This document shows, piece by piece, positions 20,241-29,396 of a DNA stretch of 64,000 nucleotides (positions are counted from its first letter, which is position 1; each line of letters opens with the position of its first letter). The position numbers and the translations under genes were made by a program. The DNA comes from Thermoanaerobaculia bacterium (GTDB taxonomy: Bacteria > Acidobacteriota > Thermoanaerobaculia > Multivoradales > Multivoraceae): assembly GCA_022822365.1 (NCBI GenBank), contig JAJEBV010000006.1, positions 1 through 64,000 of the forward strand. The letters run 5' to 3'. Under the pieces are notes generated by a model. The model did no database searches, had not been told where the DNA came from, and saw only the letters and a list, made by a program, of their open reading frames with translations.

Positions 20241-20704
20241 TGGCCGGCCCCCTTCTCGACCCGGCTCCGCGCGCGCTGCCTGGCGGCGATGAAGTCGCCG
20301 TGCGGAAGGTGCAGGAGCCTCGAGATCTTCCGGATCAGAAACTCCTCCTGCGCTTCCAGCACACGGTCGGCGAACGCCACCCGCCACAGTTCCTCGATGA
20401 GCCGGCCCTTGCGGGCGTCGTCGAAGGATTCGTGGATCAGCCGGGTGAACTCGTAGAGGCAAACGGAGCCCTCGGTCTCCGATTCGGCGAGCTCCACCAA
20501 CTCGCCGGTCTGTTCCTCGGAGAGGCCGAGATGACGCCTGACCCCGGCCAGCACGGCCTCCTTCTCCTCCTCCGCGGCGTCGAAGTCGGCGCGCATCACC
20601 TCGACCATCAATGCGGCCGCGGCCAGCCGCAGCCGAGCGTCCGGATCGTCCGCGCGCTCGGGGTCGATCCGTTCGCCGAAGAAGTTGCGAATACGTTCGA
20701 GCAT
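20237..20704 (-). CDS. TerB family protein
   Basis: RLRLAAAALMVEVMRADFDAAEEEKEAVLAGVRRHLGLSEEQ...EEFLIRKISRLLHLPHGDFIAARQRAR. 4-bp overlap with the downstream transporter. Confidence 0.85.
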   Translation of the reverse strand: MLERIRNFFGERIDPERADDPDARLRLAAAALMVEVMRADFDAAEEEKEAVLAGVRRHLGLSEEQTGELVELAESETEGSVCLYEFTRLIHESFDDARKGRLIEELWRVAFADRVLEAQEEFLIRKISRLLHLPHGDFIAARQRARSRVEKGAGQ

Positions 20705-20712
20705 GGCCGGCC

Positions 20713-21816
20713 TCAGGTCGGCGACGCGCCGAGTCGTGCCCACGCCCCCTGCCGCCGGAGTTCCTTGGCCCGCTCGGCCACCCCGGCGCCGGCTGCCGCG
20801 CGCCGCCAGGCCGCGGCCGCGGCCTCGTCCACGAGTGCCCAGTGTTCCGCGTGGTCCGCGCGAACCCGAGCCGTCGCCCGGGACAGGGCCGCCACTCCGA
20901 GGTGCGCCGCGGGCTCGTCCAGCGGGCCGAACGCCAGCGCGGCCGAGGCTACGAGCAGGAGCAGCAGATCCTCGACCGCCGCTTCGGGCCATCCAGACCG
21001 CCGGGCCAGGGCCAGGTTGTACGCGGTCGTCGCGGCGCCGATGTACAGATCCTCGATCGTCCGGAAGGGCTTGATCGCGTCCGTGTAGCCGTCGCCGTCC
21101 ATCACCTCGCCGGCCGCAACCGGCACGGCGGTCAGATCGACGATCGCGTGACGGACCTCCGGGTTCGTCGGTGTGCGCCCCTCGAGCTCCATCGGAGCGA
21201 TTCCGATTCCCGGCCGGTCGCTCGGCACGCAGAGCGCCCGCAGGCAATTCCGGTCGCCGTCACGGCCCACGGAAGCAATGACCAGCAACGCGGCCGCGGA
21301 AGGCGCCAGGGTGGCCCAGCGCTTCCGGCCGTCGAGACGGAATCCGCCGTCGGGCGCCTCCCTGAGCGACGAGTTAACGGCGCGCGGATGCGCTCCGCCC
21401 TCCTCGCTGGCACAGAAGGCGACGATGCCGCCGTCAGGGACCAGATCCAGGCCGCCGCGTTCCCAGGCCAGGCGCCTCACCGCCGCCTGATGCCCCGCCA
21501 CCATTGCCCAGGCCGGACGATCGGCGACGAAACCGCCGAGCAGACCGTGGGCGAAGTGATCGCGGCCGCCGGAATCCCGGCGGGAAGGGTCTCTGCCGCC
21601 GTTCTCGCGTGCCTGCCACGGCGCCAGCACCTGCCCTGAGAAGGCCCGGTACCAGCCCGCCGGATCGTCGCCGGCCGCAAGCGCGGCGGGCTCCGCGGAA
21701 AGCAGATGACTCAGCACCGGGTCGAGAGTCACGAAGGCCCCCGGAACCAAAGCGCTCGCGACGCCGGGCGCACTCGAATAAGCTCCATCGGCCGAAGATG
21801 ATAGAGGAAATGACAC
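20713..21816 (-). CDS. acyl-CoA dehydrogenase-like protein
   Basis: FCASEEGGAHPRAVNSSLREAPDGGFRLDGRKRWAT, IAPMELEGRTPTNPEVRHAIVDL. Start uncertain. Confidence 0.65.
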   Translation of the reverse strand: MSFPLSSSADGAYSSAPGVASALVPGAFVTLDPVLSHLLSAEPAALAAGDDPAGWYRAFSGQVLAPWQARENGGRDPSRRDSGGRDHFAHGLLGGFVADRPAWAMVAGHQAAVRRLAWERGGLDLVPDGGIVAFCASEEGGAHPRAVNSSLREAPDGGFRLDGRKRWATLAPSAAALLVIASVGRDGDRNCLRALCVPSDRPGIGIAPMELEGRTPTNPEVRHAIVDLTAVPVAAGEVMDGDGYTDAIKPFRTIEDLYIGAATTAYNLALARRSGWPEAAVEDLLLLLVASAALAFGPLDEPAAHLGVAALSRATARVRADHAEHWALVDEAAAAAWRRAAAGAGVAERAKELRRQGAWARLGASPT

Positions 21817-23108
21817 CAGCCACGACCGGCGCCGCGACCGGCCCCGAGACGCCAGGCTTTCGCCGGGTGCCGCGGACCGGCGTGATCTACGTGATGCACC
21901 GCGCGGCGGCCGCCGGCCACGGCACCGACGGCCGCACCTGGTACAACCTCGGCCAGGGATCCCCGGAGGTCGGTCCGCTGCCCGGGGCGCCGCCCCGCCG
22001 CGACGAACTCCACATCGACCCGCGCCGCCAGACCTACGCGCCCGTCGACGGCATCGACGAGTTGCGCGAGCGGGTGGCCGAGCTCTACAACTTCCTCTAC
22101 CGGCGCGACAAGCGCTCGCAGTACACCCGGGAGAACGTGAGCATCGCTCCCGGCGGCCGGCCGGCGATGACGCGGATCGCGGCGGCGATGGGCGAGATGA
22201 ACCTCGGCCACTTCATCCCCGACTACACCGCCTACGAGGAGCTCCTGACCGCCTTCAAGGGCTTCATTCCGATTCCCATCCTGCTCGACGCGGCCCACGG
22301 CTACCGCGCCTCGCGGCGCCTGCTCGAGAAGGAGATCGTCGGCCGCGGCCTCTCCGCGCTCTGGTGCAGCAATCCCTGCAATCCGACGGGTCAACTCGTC
22401 GAGGGCGATCTCCTGGCCGAGTGGGTCGACGTCGCTCGCGACAACTCCTGCACCTTCATCCTCGACGAGTTCTACTCGCACTACATCTACACGCCGGCGC
22501 CCGACTCCTGCGTCCAGATCGCCGACAACGCGAGGATGGTCTCGGCGGCCGCGCACGTCGACGACGTGAACCGGGATCCCGTGATCCTGGTCGACGGACT
22601 GACGAAGAACTGGCGCTATCCGGGCTGGCGGGTGTCCTGGATCGTCGGGCCCGTGAGCGTGATCGACCGCGTGACCAGCGCGGGCTCCTTCCTGGACGGA
22701 GGCGGCAACCACCCCTTCCAGGAAGCCGCCGTACCGTTGCTCGAACCGGATCTCGTGCTGCAGGAGACGCGGGCGATCCAGACCGAATTCACGCGCAAGC
22801 GCAGGTTCCTCGTCGACCGGCTGCGGGCTTTGGGCATCGAGGTCGAGCACGAGCCCAGCGGCGCCTTCTACGTCTGGGGCAATCTCGCCGATCTGCCGGC
22901 GCCGCTCAACGACGGCATCGAGTTCTTCAAGGCCCTGCTCCAGGTCCAGGTCATCACGGTTCCGGGCGTCTTCTTCGACGTGAACCCCGGCCAGCGCCGC
23001 CGCAACGCGCGCTACCACAGCTACTGCCGGCTCAGTTTCGGCCCGTCGATGGAGACCCTGGAACGCGGCATGAAGCGGATCGAGAAGCTGATCCGCGCCC
23101 ACTCCTAG
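21798..23108 (+). CDS. pyridoxal phosphate-dependent aminotransferase class I/II
   Basis: WCSNPCNPTGQLVEGD, FILDEFYSHYIY, VDGLTKNWRYPGWRVSWIVGP (PLP lysine), PSGAFYVWGNLADL. Start M at 21798 or 21810. Confidence 0.92.
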   Translation: MIEEMTPATTGAATGPETPGFRRVPRTGVIYVMHRAAAAGHGTDGRTWYNLGQGSPEVGPLPGAPPRRDELHIDPRRQTYAPVDGIDELRERVAELYNFLYRRDKRSQYTRENVSIAPGGRPAMTRIAAAMGEMNLGHFIPDYTAYEELLTAFKGFIPIPILLDAAHGYRASRRLLEKEIVGRGLSALWCSNPCNPTGQLVEGDLLAEWVDVARDNSCTFILDEFYSHYIYTPAPDSCVQIADNARMVSAAAHVDDVNRDPVILVDGLTKNWRYPGWRVSWIVGPVSVIDRVTSAGSFLDGGGNHPFQEAAVPLLEPDLVLQETRAIQTEFTRKRRFLVDRLRALGIEVEHEPSGAFYVWGNLADLPAPLNDGIEFFKALLQVQVITVPGVFFDVNPGQRRRNARYHSYCRLSFGPSMETLERGMKRIEKLIRAHS

Positions 23109-24121
23109 GCGAAGCCCACCAGCCGGCGGATCTCGGCCGCCTTCGGCTCGGCGACCTTCCGCGCGCGCTCCGCGCCGATGGCGAGCAGCCGGTCGAGCTC
23201 CTCCGGCGCGGCCATCAGCTCTTCGTAGCGCCGCCGGATCGGCGCCACGACCTCGATCACCGCCTCCGCGACGCCCATCTTCAGGTCGCCATAGCCGCGG
23301 GCTCCGGCGAAGTCGGCCAGGACCTCGTCCCCGCCGCGATCCGTGATCGCCTGGTAGATCAGCAGGAGGTTGTTGACGCCCGCCCGGGCCGGGTCGTCGC
23401 TGAAACCGATCTCGCGCCCCGAGTCGGTGACCGCGCGCTTGAGCGAACGCCTGATCTCGTCGTCCGTGTCTGTCAGGCGGACGGCATGGCCACGCCCGGC
23501 CGTCTCGCTCTTCGACATCTTGACGGTCGGATCGTCCAGGGCCATCACGCGGGCGCCGGCGGTCGGAATCACCGCCTCGGGCAGGACGAAGGTCTCGCCG
23601 TAGAGATGGTTGAAGCGGCCCGCGATGTCCCGCGCCAGCTCCACGTGCTGTTTCTGATCCTCCCCGACCGGTACCTCGTCCGCGTCGTAGAGCAGGATGT
23701 CCGCCGCCTGGAGCACCGGATACGTGAACAGCCCGACGCCGATCCGCTCCCGGCCTCCCTGACGTTCCGACTTGGCCTTGTACTGCGTCATCCGCTCAAG
23801 CCAGCCGATCGGCGTCGTGCATCCCAGGATCCAGGCCGCCTCCGCGTGCGCGCGCACGTGGCTCTGGACGAAGAGGGTCGTGCGCTCCGGGTCGATGCCG
23901 CAGGCGAAGAGCATCGCCGTCAACTCGCGGGTGCCCGAGCGCAGCGCTTCGGGATCCTGACGCACCGTGATCGCGTGCAGGTCCACGACGCAGATGAAGT
24001 TCTCGCGGTCGTCCTGGCGCGCGGCCCAGTGCTTCACGGCGCCCAGGTAGTTCCCCAGGTGGAGCACGCCGGACGGTTGAATGCCCGAGAACACCCGGCG
24101 CCTGCGCACCGCCCCACTCAT
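23105..24121 (-). CDS. trpS: tryptophan--tRNA ligase
   Basis: FSGIQPSGVLHLGNYLGAVKHW, KMSKSETAGRG, YPVLQAADILLYDADEVPVGEDQKQHVELARDIAGRFN. Confidence 0.97.
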   Translation of the reverse strand: MSGAVRRRRVFSGIQPSGVLHLGNYLGAVKHWAARQDDRENFICVVDLHAITVRQDPEALRSGTRELTAMLFACGIDPERTTLFVQSHVRAHAEAAWILGCTTPIGWLERMTQYKAKSERQGGRERIGVGLFTYPVLQAADILLYDADEVPVGEDQKQHVELARDIAGRFNHLYGETFVLPEAVIPTAGARVMALDDPTVKMSKSETAGRGHAVRLTDTDDEIRRSLKRAVTDSGREIGFSDDPARAGVNNLLLIYQAITDRGGDEVLADFAGARGYGDLKMGVAEAVIEVVAPIRRRYEELMAAPEELDRLLAIGAERARKVAEPKAAEIRRLVGFA

Positions 24122-24134
24122 GCCGGGGAGATCC

Positions 24135-25640
24135 TCACGCGGAGACGCTTGCCGGCCGCCGCGCCGGTCGCAGCACGGTCCAGCCGACGCAGACGCCGTA
24201 GTTCAGGAGCAGGCCCCATACGCCGGCGCCCACTCCCCATGGGCTGCGGGTCGCCCAGACGTCGAAGGCGGCGCCGCACCAGATGACCAGGGTGAGAAGC
24301 GTGCCCAGCACCATGCCGGTCAGAACGGCCGAAGCAGGCATCCGTCGCCAGTAGACGCCGAGCATGAAGACCGGCGAGAGCTGGACCATGAACTCGAGCT
24401 TCAGCTCGATCAGCACCCAGATCGAACTTTCCGTCTCCAGCGACACCCAGGCCATCAGGATCAGGATCGCCATGATGCCCCAGGCGAACGTCTTGCCGAC
24501 GATCAGCATCTCGCGGGCCGACGCCTCGCGGCGGAAGTAGCTCTTGTAGATGTCCTTCGTGAACATCGACCCGATCGAAAGGAGGGCCGAATCCGCAGTC
24601 GACATGATCGCCGCAACGACCGCCGCGAACACCATCACGATGAGCCAGTACATCACCGGCGAGCGGTCGATCAGACCGCCCAGGACGTAGATCGTGACCT
24701 TGTCGCTCTCGAGCTGCGAGAGCCCCGGAAACCGGCTCAGCGCGATGAAACCGATGAGGAAGGCGAGCAGGGTCGTGCCCAGCGGCATGAACGCCATCGC
24801 TCCGAGCGACCGCCGCAGGCTGATCTCGTTCTTGGCCGCGAAGATCCGCTGGACGGCATGCGGGTACAGCGCGACGCCGAGACCGAGCATGAGAAGCGTG
24901 CTCACCCAGGTCCGCAGACCGCGAGCGTCCGGCGCCTCGAGCCTCTCCGGCGCCGTGGCGCGAATCCCCTCCGACGCCGCCGCCAGACCGCCGTCCGCGG
25001 TCACCAGCGTGTAGAGAATGACGGCGCAGCCGCAGAGCAGCAGCGTACCCTGCACCGCGTCGGTCCAGGCGACCGCCCGCATGCCTCCCAGCGACTCGTA
25101 GATCAGCATCACGCCGACCAGCAGCAGCACGCCCTGCATGAAGCTCATGCGGCCGCCGCTGATCGCCTCGACGCCGTGCCCCATCGCCACCAGTTGCTCC
25201 AGCACGTAGTTCGCCAGGCCCCAGCAGAGGAGCACGACGCACAGGACGCGCAGCGGATGGGAGCCGAAACGGTGGTACACGAAATCCGTCGGCGTGATGT
25301 AGCCGAAGCGCCGGGCCAGCCGGAACAGACGCGGCGCGTAGATCATGAACACCGTGATGACGAGGATCATGAAGGTCACGCTGACGATGTAGGTCGCCCC
25401 CTGGACGTACGACCGCCCGGCGAAGCCGAGCAGCGTGTTGCCGCTGTACTGGGTGGCGAACAGGGTCAGGAACAGGACCGCGAAGCCGAAGGTCGAGCCG
25501 CCGAGATAGAAGTCCCTGAGCGAGCGCTCCCGCTGCTTCAGACGGCCGAGCAGGCCGAGGCCGAGCATGACGACGAGGTAGCCGCCGAGAACGGCCAGCG
25601 CGCCCGGGCCGAAGGTCACCTCGGGGACGGAGGTGTTCAC
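24135..25640 (-). CDS. sodium:solute symporter family protein
   Basis: GTG start at 25640. FYLGGSTFGFAVLFLTLFATQYSGNTLLGFAG, AAIMSTADSALLSIGSMFTKDIY, polytopic. Confidence 0.93.
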   Translation of the reverse strand: MNTSVPEVTFGPGALAVLGGYLVVMLGLGLLGRLKQRERSLRDFYLGGSTFGFAVLFLTLFATQYSGNTLLGFAGRSYVQGATYIVSVTFMILVITVFMIYAPRLFRLARRFGYITPTDFVYHRFGSHPLRVLCVVLLCWGLANYVLEQLVAMGHGVEAISGGRMSFMQGVLLLVGVMLIYESLGGMRAVAWTDAVQGTLLLCGCAVILYTLVTADGGLAAASEGIRATAPERLEAPDARGLRTWVSTLLMLGLGVALYPHAVQRIFAAKNEISLRRSLGAMAFMPLGTTLLAFLIGFIALSRFPGLSQLESDKVTIYVLGGLIDRSPVMYWLIVMVFAAVVAAIMSTADSALLSIGSMFTKDIYKSYFRREASAREMLIVGKTFAWGIMAILILMAWVSLETESSIWVLIELKLEFMVQLSPVFMLGVYWRRMPASAVLTGMVLGTLLTLVIWCGAAFDVWATRSPWGVGAGVWGLLLNYGVCVGWTVLRPARRPASVSA

Positions 25641-25999
25641 GGGTTCTCCCTGGACACGGTCGACGACTCCGAGTCGCTCGCGGCGTCGCCGCCTTCGTCG
25701 GCGCCGTCCCGCCACAGGCGCAACGAAGCGAAAGAGGTGATCACCGCCAGGGCCAGGCCGCAGGCGATCGTGATCCAGGTCCACACCGGCAGCCCGCCGA
25801 GCAGCCGGCCGCCGACCGAGGCCGGCAGGTACCACGGCACGCTGACGACCAGGATCAGGACGACCGCGGGCAGGAACCAGCGATGCCGCAGGGGTTCGTC
25901 GGCAGGACGAATCGCCTCCCAGAAGGCATCCTGGTCCCGCTCGTCTTCATAGTCCGAGAGACGTTTCGTGTTGGCCACCGAGCGCGCATTATGCCCCAC
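25637..25999 (-). CDS. small two-TM membrane protein, likely symporter partner
   Basis: 120 aa, two hydrophobic segments, 4-bp overlap with the symporter start. Confidence 0.6.
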   Translation of the reverse strand: MGHNARSVANTKRLSDYEDERDQDAFWEAIRPADEPLRHRWFLPAVVLILVVSVPWYLPASVGGRLLGGLPVWTWITIACGLALAVITSFASLRLWRDGADEGGDAASDSESSTVSRENP

Positions 26000-26103
26000 C
26001 GGGAGCCGGCGACCGCCGTGCTAACGTCCACCGTTCCGGTTCCGGCCGGCGCCCCCTGGTTACCGCCTCGGACCAGGCGCCTCGACGACGAGGGGGCCTG
26101 CAC

Positions 26104-27246
26104 ATGGTGAACGGTTCTCGACTGTGTCCTCCGACTCTCGCGGTGGCCGTCTGTGCGGTCCTGGCCGTGGGACTGGGAGCATGCGGTTCGGCTGAGCCCG
26201 AGACGACCGCGGAAGAGCAACAGGACTTGAACCAGGCAAGCGAAGCAACGCCCGCCCCCGAATGGTCGCTCGCCATTCACGGAGGCGCGGGCAGCGCCCG
26301 GCGCGACACGACGGACGCGGAGGACTACTACCAGGCCCTGCGCGACGTCCTGTCGCTGGGCAGTGAGCAGTTGGCGGCGGGCGAAGCGAGCCTCCGGGTA
26401 GTCGAGGAGGTGGTCGCGGCGCTGGAGGACGACCCCCGCTTCAACGCCGGCCGCGGCTCCGTGTTCACCTCCATCGGGACCCACGAACTGGACGCCGCGA
26501 TCATGGACGGCCGCACGCTCGCCTGCGGCGCGGTGGCCGGCGTGAAGAACGTCCGCAATCCGGTGCGACTGGCCCGACGCGTCATGGAGGACACGCCCCA
26601 CGTTCTCCTCAGCGGCCAGGGCGCCGACAACTTCGCGGTCAACGCGGGCGTGCGCCGGAACGTCCAAGCTTACTTCACCACCGAACCGCAACTGGAGCGC
26701 TTCCGCGCGATCCGGAGCCAGCGGAGGGGCGGCGACTCGGGAGGCGACGGAGCTCCGAACCCCGAGGGGGACTACACCGGCAACGCCGGCCCGGAACCCG
26801 GCCAGGGCGGCGCCTCCCATCTCGGCACCGTCGGCGCCGTGGCCATGGACCGCTACGGCAACCTGGCGGCGGCCACCTCGACCGGAGGCACGATGTACAA
26901 GCAGATCGGCCGCGTCGGCGACGTGCCCGTCATCGGCGCGGGCACCTACGCGAACAACGAGACGGCGGCCATCTCCTGCACCGGCCGGGGCGAGGAGTTC
27001 ATCCGTCACACCGTGGCCTACGGCGTCTCGGCGCTCATCGAGTACGCCGGCCTCTCCGTCGAGGAGGCTGTGCGCCAGGTCATCGGCGAGACGCTGAAGC
27101 CCGGCGACGGCGGCATCATCGCGATCGGCAGAAACGGCTCCATCGCAATGGAGTTCAATACGAACGCGATGTTCCGCGGCGCGGCCAACTCGCTCGGCCG
27201 GTTCGACGTCGGGATCTGGGAGGACGTCCGCAGCGGCCGACCGTGA
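26104..27246 (+). CDS. isoaspartyl peptidase/L-asparaginase (N-terminal nucleophile hydrolase)
   Basis: SLAIHGGAGSARRD, NAGRGSVFTSIGTHELDAAIMDG, HLGTVGAVAMDRYGNLAAATSTGGTMYKQIGRVGDVPVIGAGTYANN. Lipobox-like GACGS. Confidence 0.95.
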   Translation: MVNGSRLCPPTLAVAVCAVLAVGLGACGSAEPETTAEEQQDLNQASEATPAPEWSLAIHGGAGSARRDTTDAEDYYQALRDVLSLGSEQLAAGEASLRVVEEVVAALEDDPRFNAGRGSVFTSIGTHELDAAIMDGRTLACGAVAGVKNVRNPVRLARRVMEDTPHVLLSGQGADNFAVNAGVRRNVQAYFTTEPQLERFRAIRSQRRGGDSGGDGAPNPEGDYTGNAGPEPGQGGASHLGTVGAVAMDRYGNLAAATSTGGTMYKQIGRVGDVPVIGAGTYANNETAAISCTGRGEEFIRHTVAYGVSALIEYAGLSVEEAVRQVIGETLKPGDGGIIAIGRNGSIAMEFNTNAMFRGAANSLGRFDVGIWEDVRSGRP

Positions 27247-29168
27247 GCACCCGCTACGAAGAGACGCTGCACCGGGCCCGAACCGACCCGGAAGGGTTCT
27301 GGGCCGAGGCCGCCGAGGCGATCTCCTGGCACCGGCGCTGGGACCGCGTGCTGGACGACGCGAACCCGCCGTTCTACCGCTGGTTCGCCGGTGCCGAGGT
27401 CAACACCTGCTACAACGCGGTTGACCGGCATGTCGAGGACGGACGCGGTAGCCAGCCGGCCCTGATCCACGACAGTCCCGTCACCGGCACGAAACGGACG
27501 CTCTCGTACTCCGATCTGCAGGAGCAGACCGCGCGGGTCGCCGGCGTGTTGCGCAGCCTGGGCGTGGAGACCGGCGACCGGGCGCTGATCTACATGCCGA
27601 TGGTGCCGGAAGCGGCCGTCGCCATGCTGGCCTGCGCCCGCATCGGCGCCGTCCACTCCGTCGTCTTCGGCGGCTTCGCCTCCAGGGAACTCGCGACCCG
27701 GATCGAGGACGCCAGGCCGAAGGTAGTCCTTGCCGCCTCCTGCGGCATCGAGACCGCCCGCATCGTCGAGTACAAGCCTCTCCTCGACGAGGCGATCGCG
27801 ATGTCCGCCCACAAGCCGACAGCGACCGTTCTGCTCCAGCGCCCCCAGCACACCGCCGAACTCGGCTCGGGCGACCTCGACTGGCACGACGCGTTGGCCG
27901 CGGCCGAACCGGCCGACTGCGTACCGGTCCAGGCCACGGACCCGCTCTACATCCTGTACACCTCCGGCACGACCGGCGTCCCCAAGGGAGTCGTCCGCGA
28001 CAACGGCGGCCACCTGGTGGCCCTCGACTGGAGCATGGGCAACGTGTACGGCGTGTCGCCCGGCGAGGTCTACTGGGCCGCGTCGGACATCGGCTGGGTG
28101 GTCGGACACTCCTACATCGTCTATGCGCCGCTGATCCACGGCTGCACGACCGTGCTCTACGAGGGGAAACCGGTCGGCACGCCGGACGCCAGCGCTTTCT
28201 GGCGGGTCATCTCCGAGCACGGCGTCTCGGCGCTGTTCACGGCGCCGACCGCGTTCCGCGCGATCAAGCGGGAGGACCCGCGGGGCGAACTGATCGACAA
28301 GTTCGATCTGAGCTGCCTGCGCACCCTGTTCCTGGCCGGCGAGCGAGCCGACCCGGACACCGTGCAGTGGGCCGAGGACAAGCTCGACGTGCCGGTCATC
28401 GACCACTGGTGGCAAACGGAAACCGGCTGGGCGATCGCCGCCAACTGCGTCGGTCTGGGCGCCCTGCCGGTCAAGCACGGCTCGCCGACCAAGGTCGTGC
28501 CCGGGTACGACGTGCGGATCCTCGACCACGACGATGCCGGTACGCCCGGCTCGAGTCGGGAAATGCCGCCCGGCGAGAACGGCGCGATCGCGCTACGCCT
28601 GCCGCTGCCGCCCGGCTGCCTGCCGACCCTGTGGCGGAACGACGAAGGCTACGTCGAGTCCTACCTCCGCGAATACGACGGCTACTACCAGACCGGCGAC
28701 GCCGGGCACCTCGACGACGACGGCTACCTCTACATCATGAGCCGGACAGACGACCTGATCAACGTCGCCGGCCACCGCCTGTCCACCGGCGCCATGGAGG
28801 AGATTCTGGCTTCCCACCGCGACGTCGCCGAGTGCGCCGTCATCGGAGTCGCCGACTCGCTCAAGGGACAGGTGCCCCTGGGGCTGGCGGTGCTGTACGC
28901 GGGTTCGAGCCGCAATGAAGCGGAGATCGTCCCGGAACTCGTGCAGAGCGTCCGCGACCAGCTTGGCCCGGTCGCCTCGTTCAAGGTCGCGGCGGTCGTC
29001 GAACGCCTGCCGAAGACCAGGTCCGGCAAGGTGCTCCGGGGCACGATGCGGCGCATCGCCGACGGCGAGCCCTGGACGGTGCCGCCGACGATCGACGATC
29101 CCGCGATCCTCGACGAAATCGAGCAGGCCCTCACCGAGCTGGGCTACCCCCGCCCGACGACGGCCTGA
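27243..29168 (+). CDS. propionyl-CoA synthetase-like acyl-CoA ligase
   Basis: AMP-binding motif YILYTSGTTGVPKGVVRDNGGH, VNTCYNAVDRHVEDGRG, YYQTGDAGHLDDDGYLYIMSRTDDLINVAGHRLSTGAMEE, RSGKVLRGTMRRIADGE. Confidence 0.93.
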   Translation: MSTRYEETLHRARTDPEGFWAEAAEAISWHRRWDRVLDDANPPFYRWFAGAEVNTCYNAVDRHVEDGRGSQPALIHDSPVTGTKRTLSYSDLQEQTARVAGVLRSLGVETGDRALIYMPMVPEAAVAMLACARIGAVHSVVFGGFASRELATRIEDARPKVVLAASCGIETARIVEYKPLLDEAIAMSAHKPTATVLLQRPQHTAELGSGDLDWHDALAAAEPADCVPVQATDPLYILYTSGTTGVPKGVVRDNGGHLVALDWSMGNVYGVSPGEVYWAASDIGWVVGHSYIVYAPLIHGCTTVLYEGKPVGTPDASAFWRVISEHGVSALFTAPTAFRAIKREDPRGELIDKFDLSCLRTLFLAGERADPDTVQWAEDKLDVPVIDHWWQTETGWAIAANCVGLGALPVKHGSPTKVVPGYDVRILDHDDAGTPGSSREMPPGENGAIALRLPLPPGCLPTLWRNDEGYVESYLREYDGYYQTGDAGHLDDDGYLYIMSRTDDLINVAGHRLSTGAMEEILASHRDVAECAVIGVADSLKGQVPLGLAVLYAGSSRNEAEIVPELVQSVRDQLGPVASFKVAAVVERLPKTRSGKVLRGTMRRIADGEPWTVPPTIDDPAILDEIEQALTELGYPRPTTA

Positions 29169-29191
29169 AGGCGGTCCCGCGGCGCCGGGAG

Positions 29192-29294
29192 TCCGCAGAA
29201 TCTGCGGAAAACTCTGCGGAAAACAACCATCTTCATACCTTGTAAGTCCCTTGTTATCAGCAACTTACAGCCATTCCGCACCGGATACGGTGCG
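29192..29294. promoter_or_regulatory. intergenic cluster of palindromes and inverted repeats
   Basis: TCCGCAGA-A-TCTGCGGA-AAAC-TCTGCGGA-AAAC (29192-29224); TGTAAGT-N15-ACTTACA (29241-29269); CGCACCG-GATA-CGGTGCG (29277-29294). Confidence 0.7.
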
Positions 29295-29359
29295 AGCCTT
29301 CGACTCACCGTAAGTTATTCATGAACAAGAGGTTAAGCCGGCCCGGCGACTGACCGGCA

Positions 29360-29389
29360 TTGCCGGATGTTTCGAGTCGGCGGTACAGT
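29360..29389 (+). promoter_or_regulatory. putative sigma70-like promoter, TTGCCG-18-TACAGT, 7 nt upstream of ATG
   Basis: -35 29360-29365, -10 29384-29389, ATG at 29397. Confidence 0.45.
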
Positions 29390-29396
29390 GCCCGTC

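Noticed and set aside
28915-29313. ORF running into the 29192-29294 repeat region
   Set aside because: Out-of-frame shadow of the acyl-CoA synthetase 3' end; not a separate gene.
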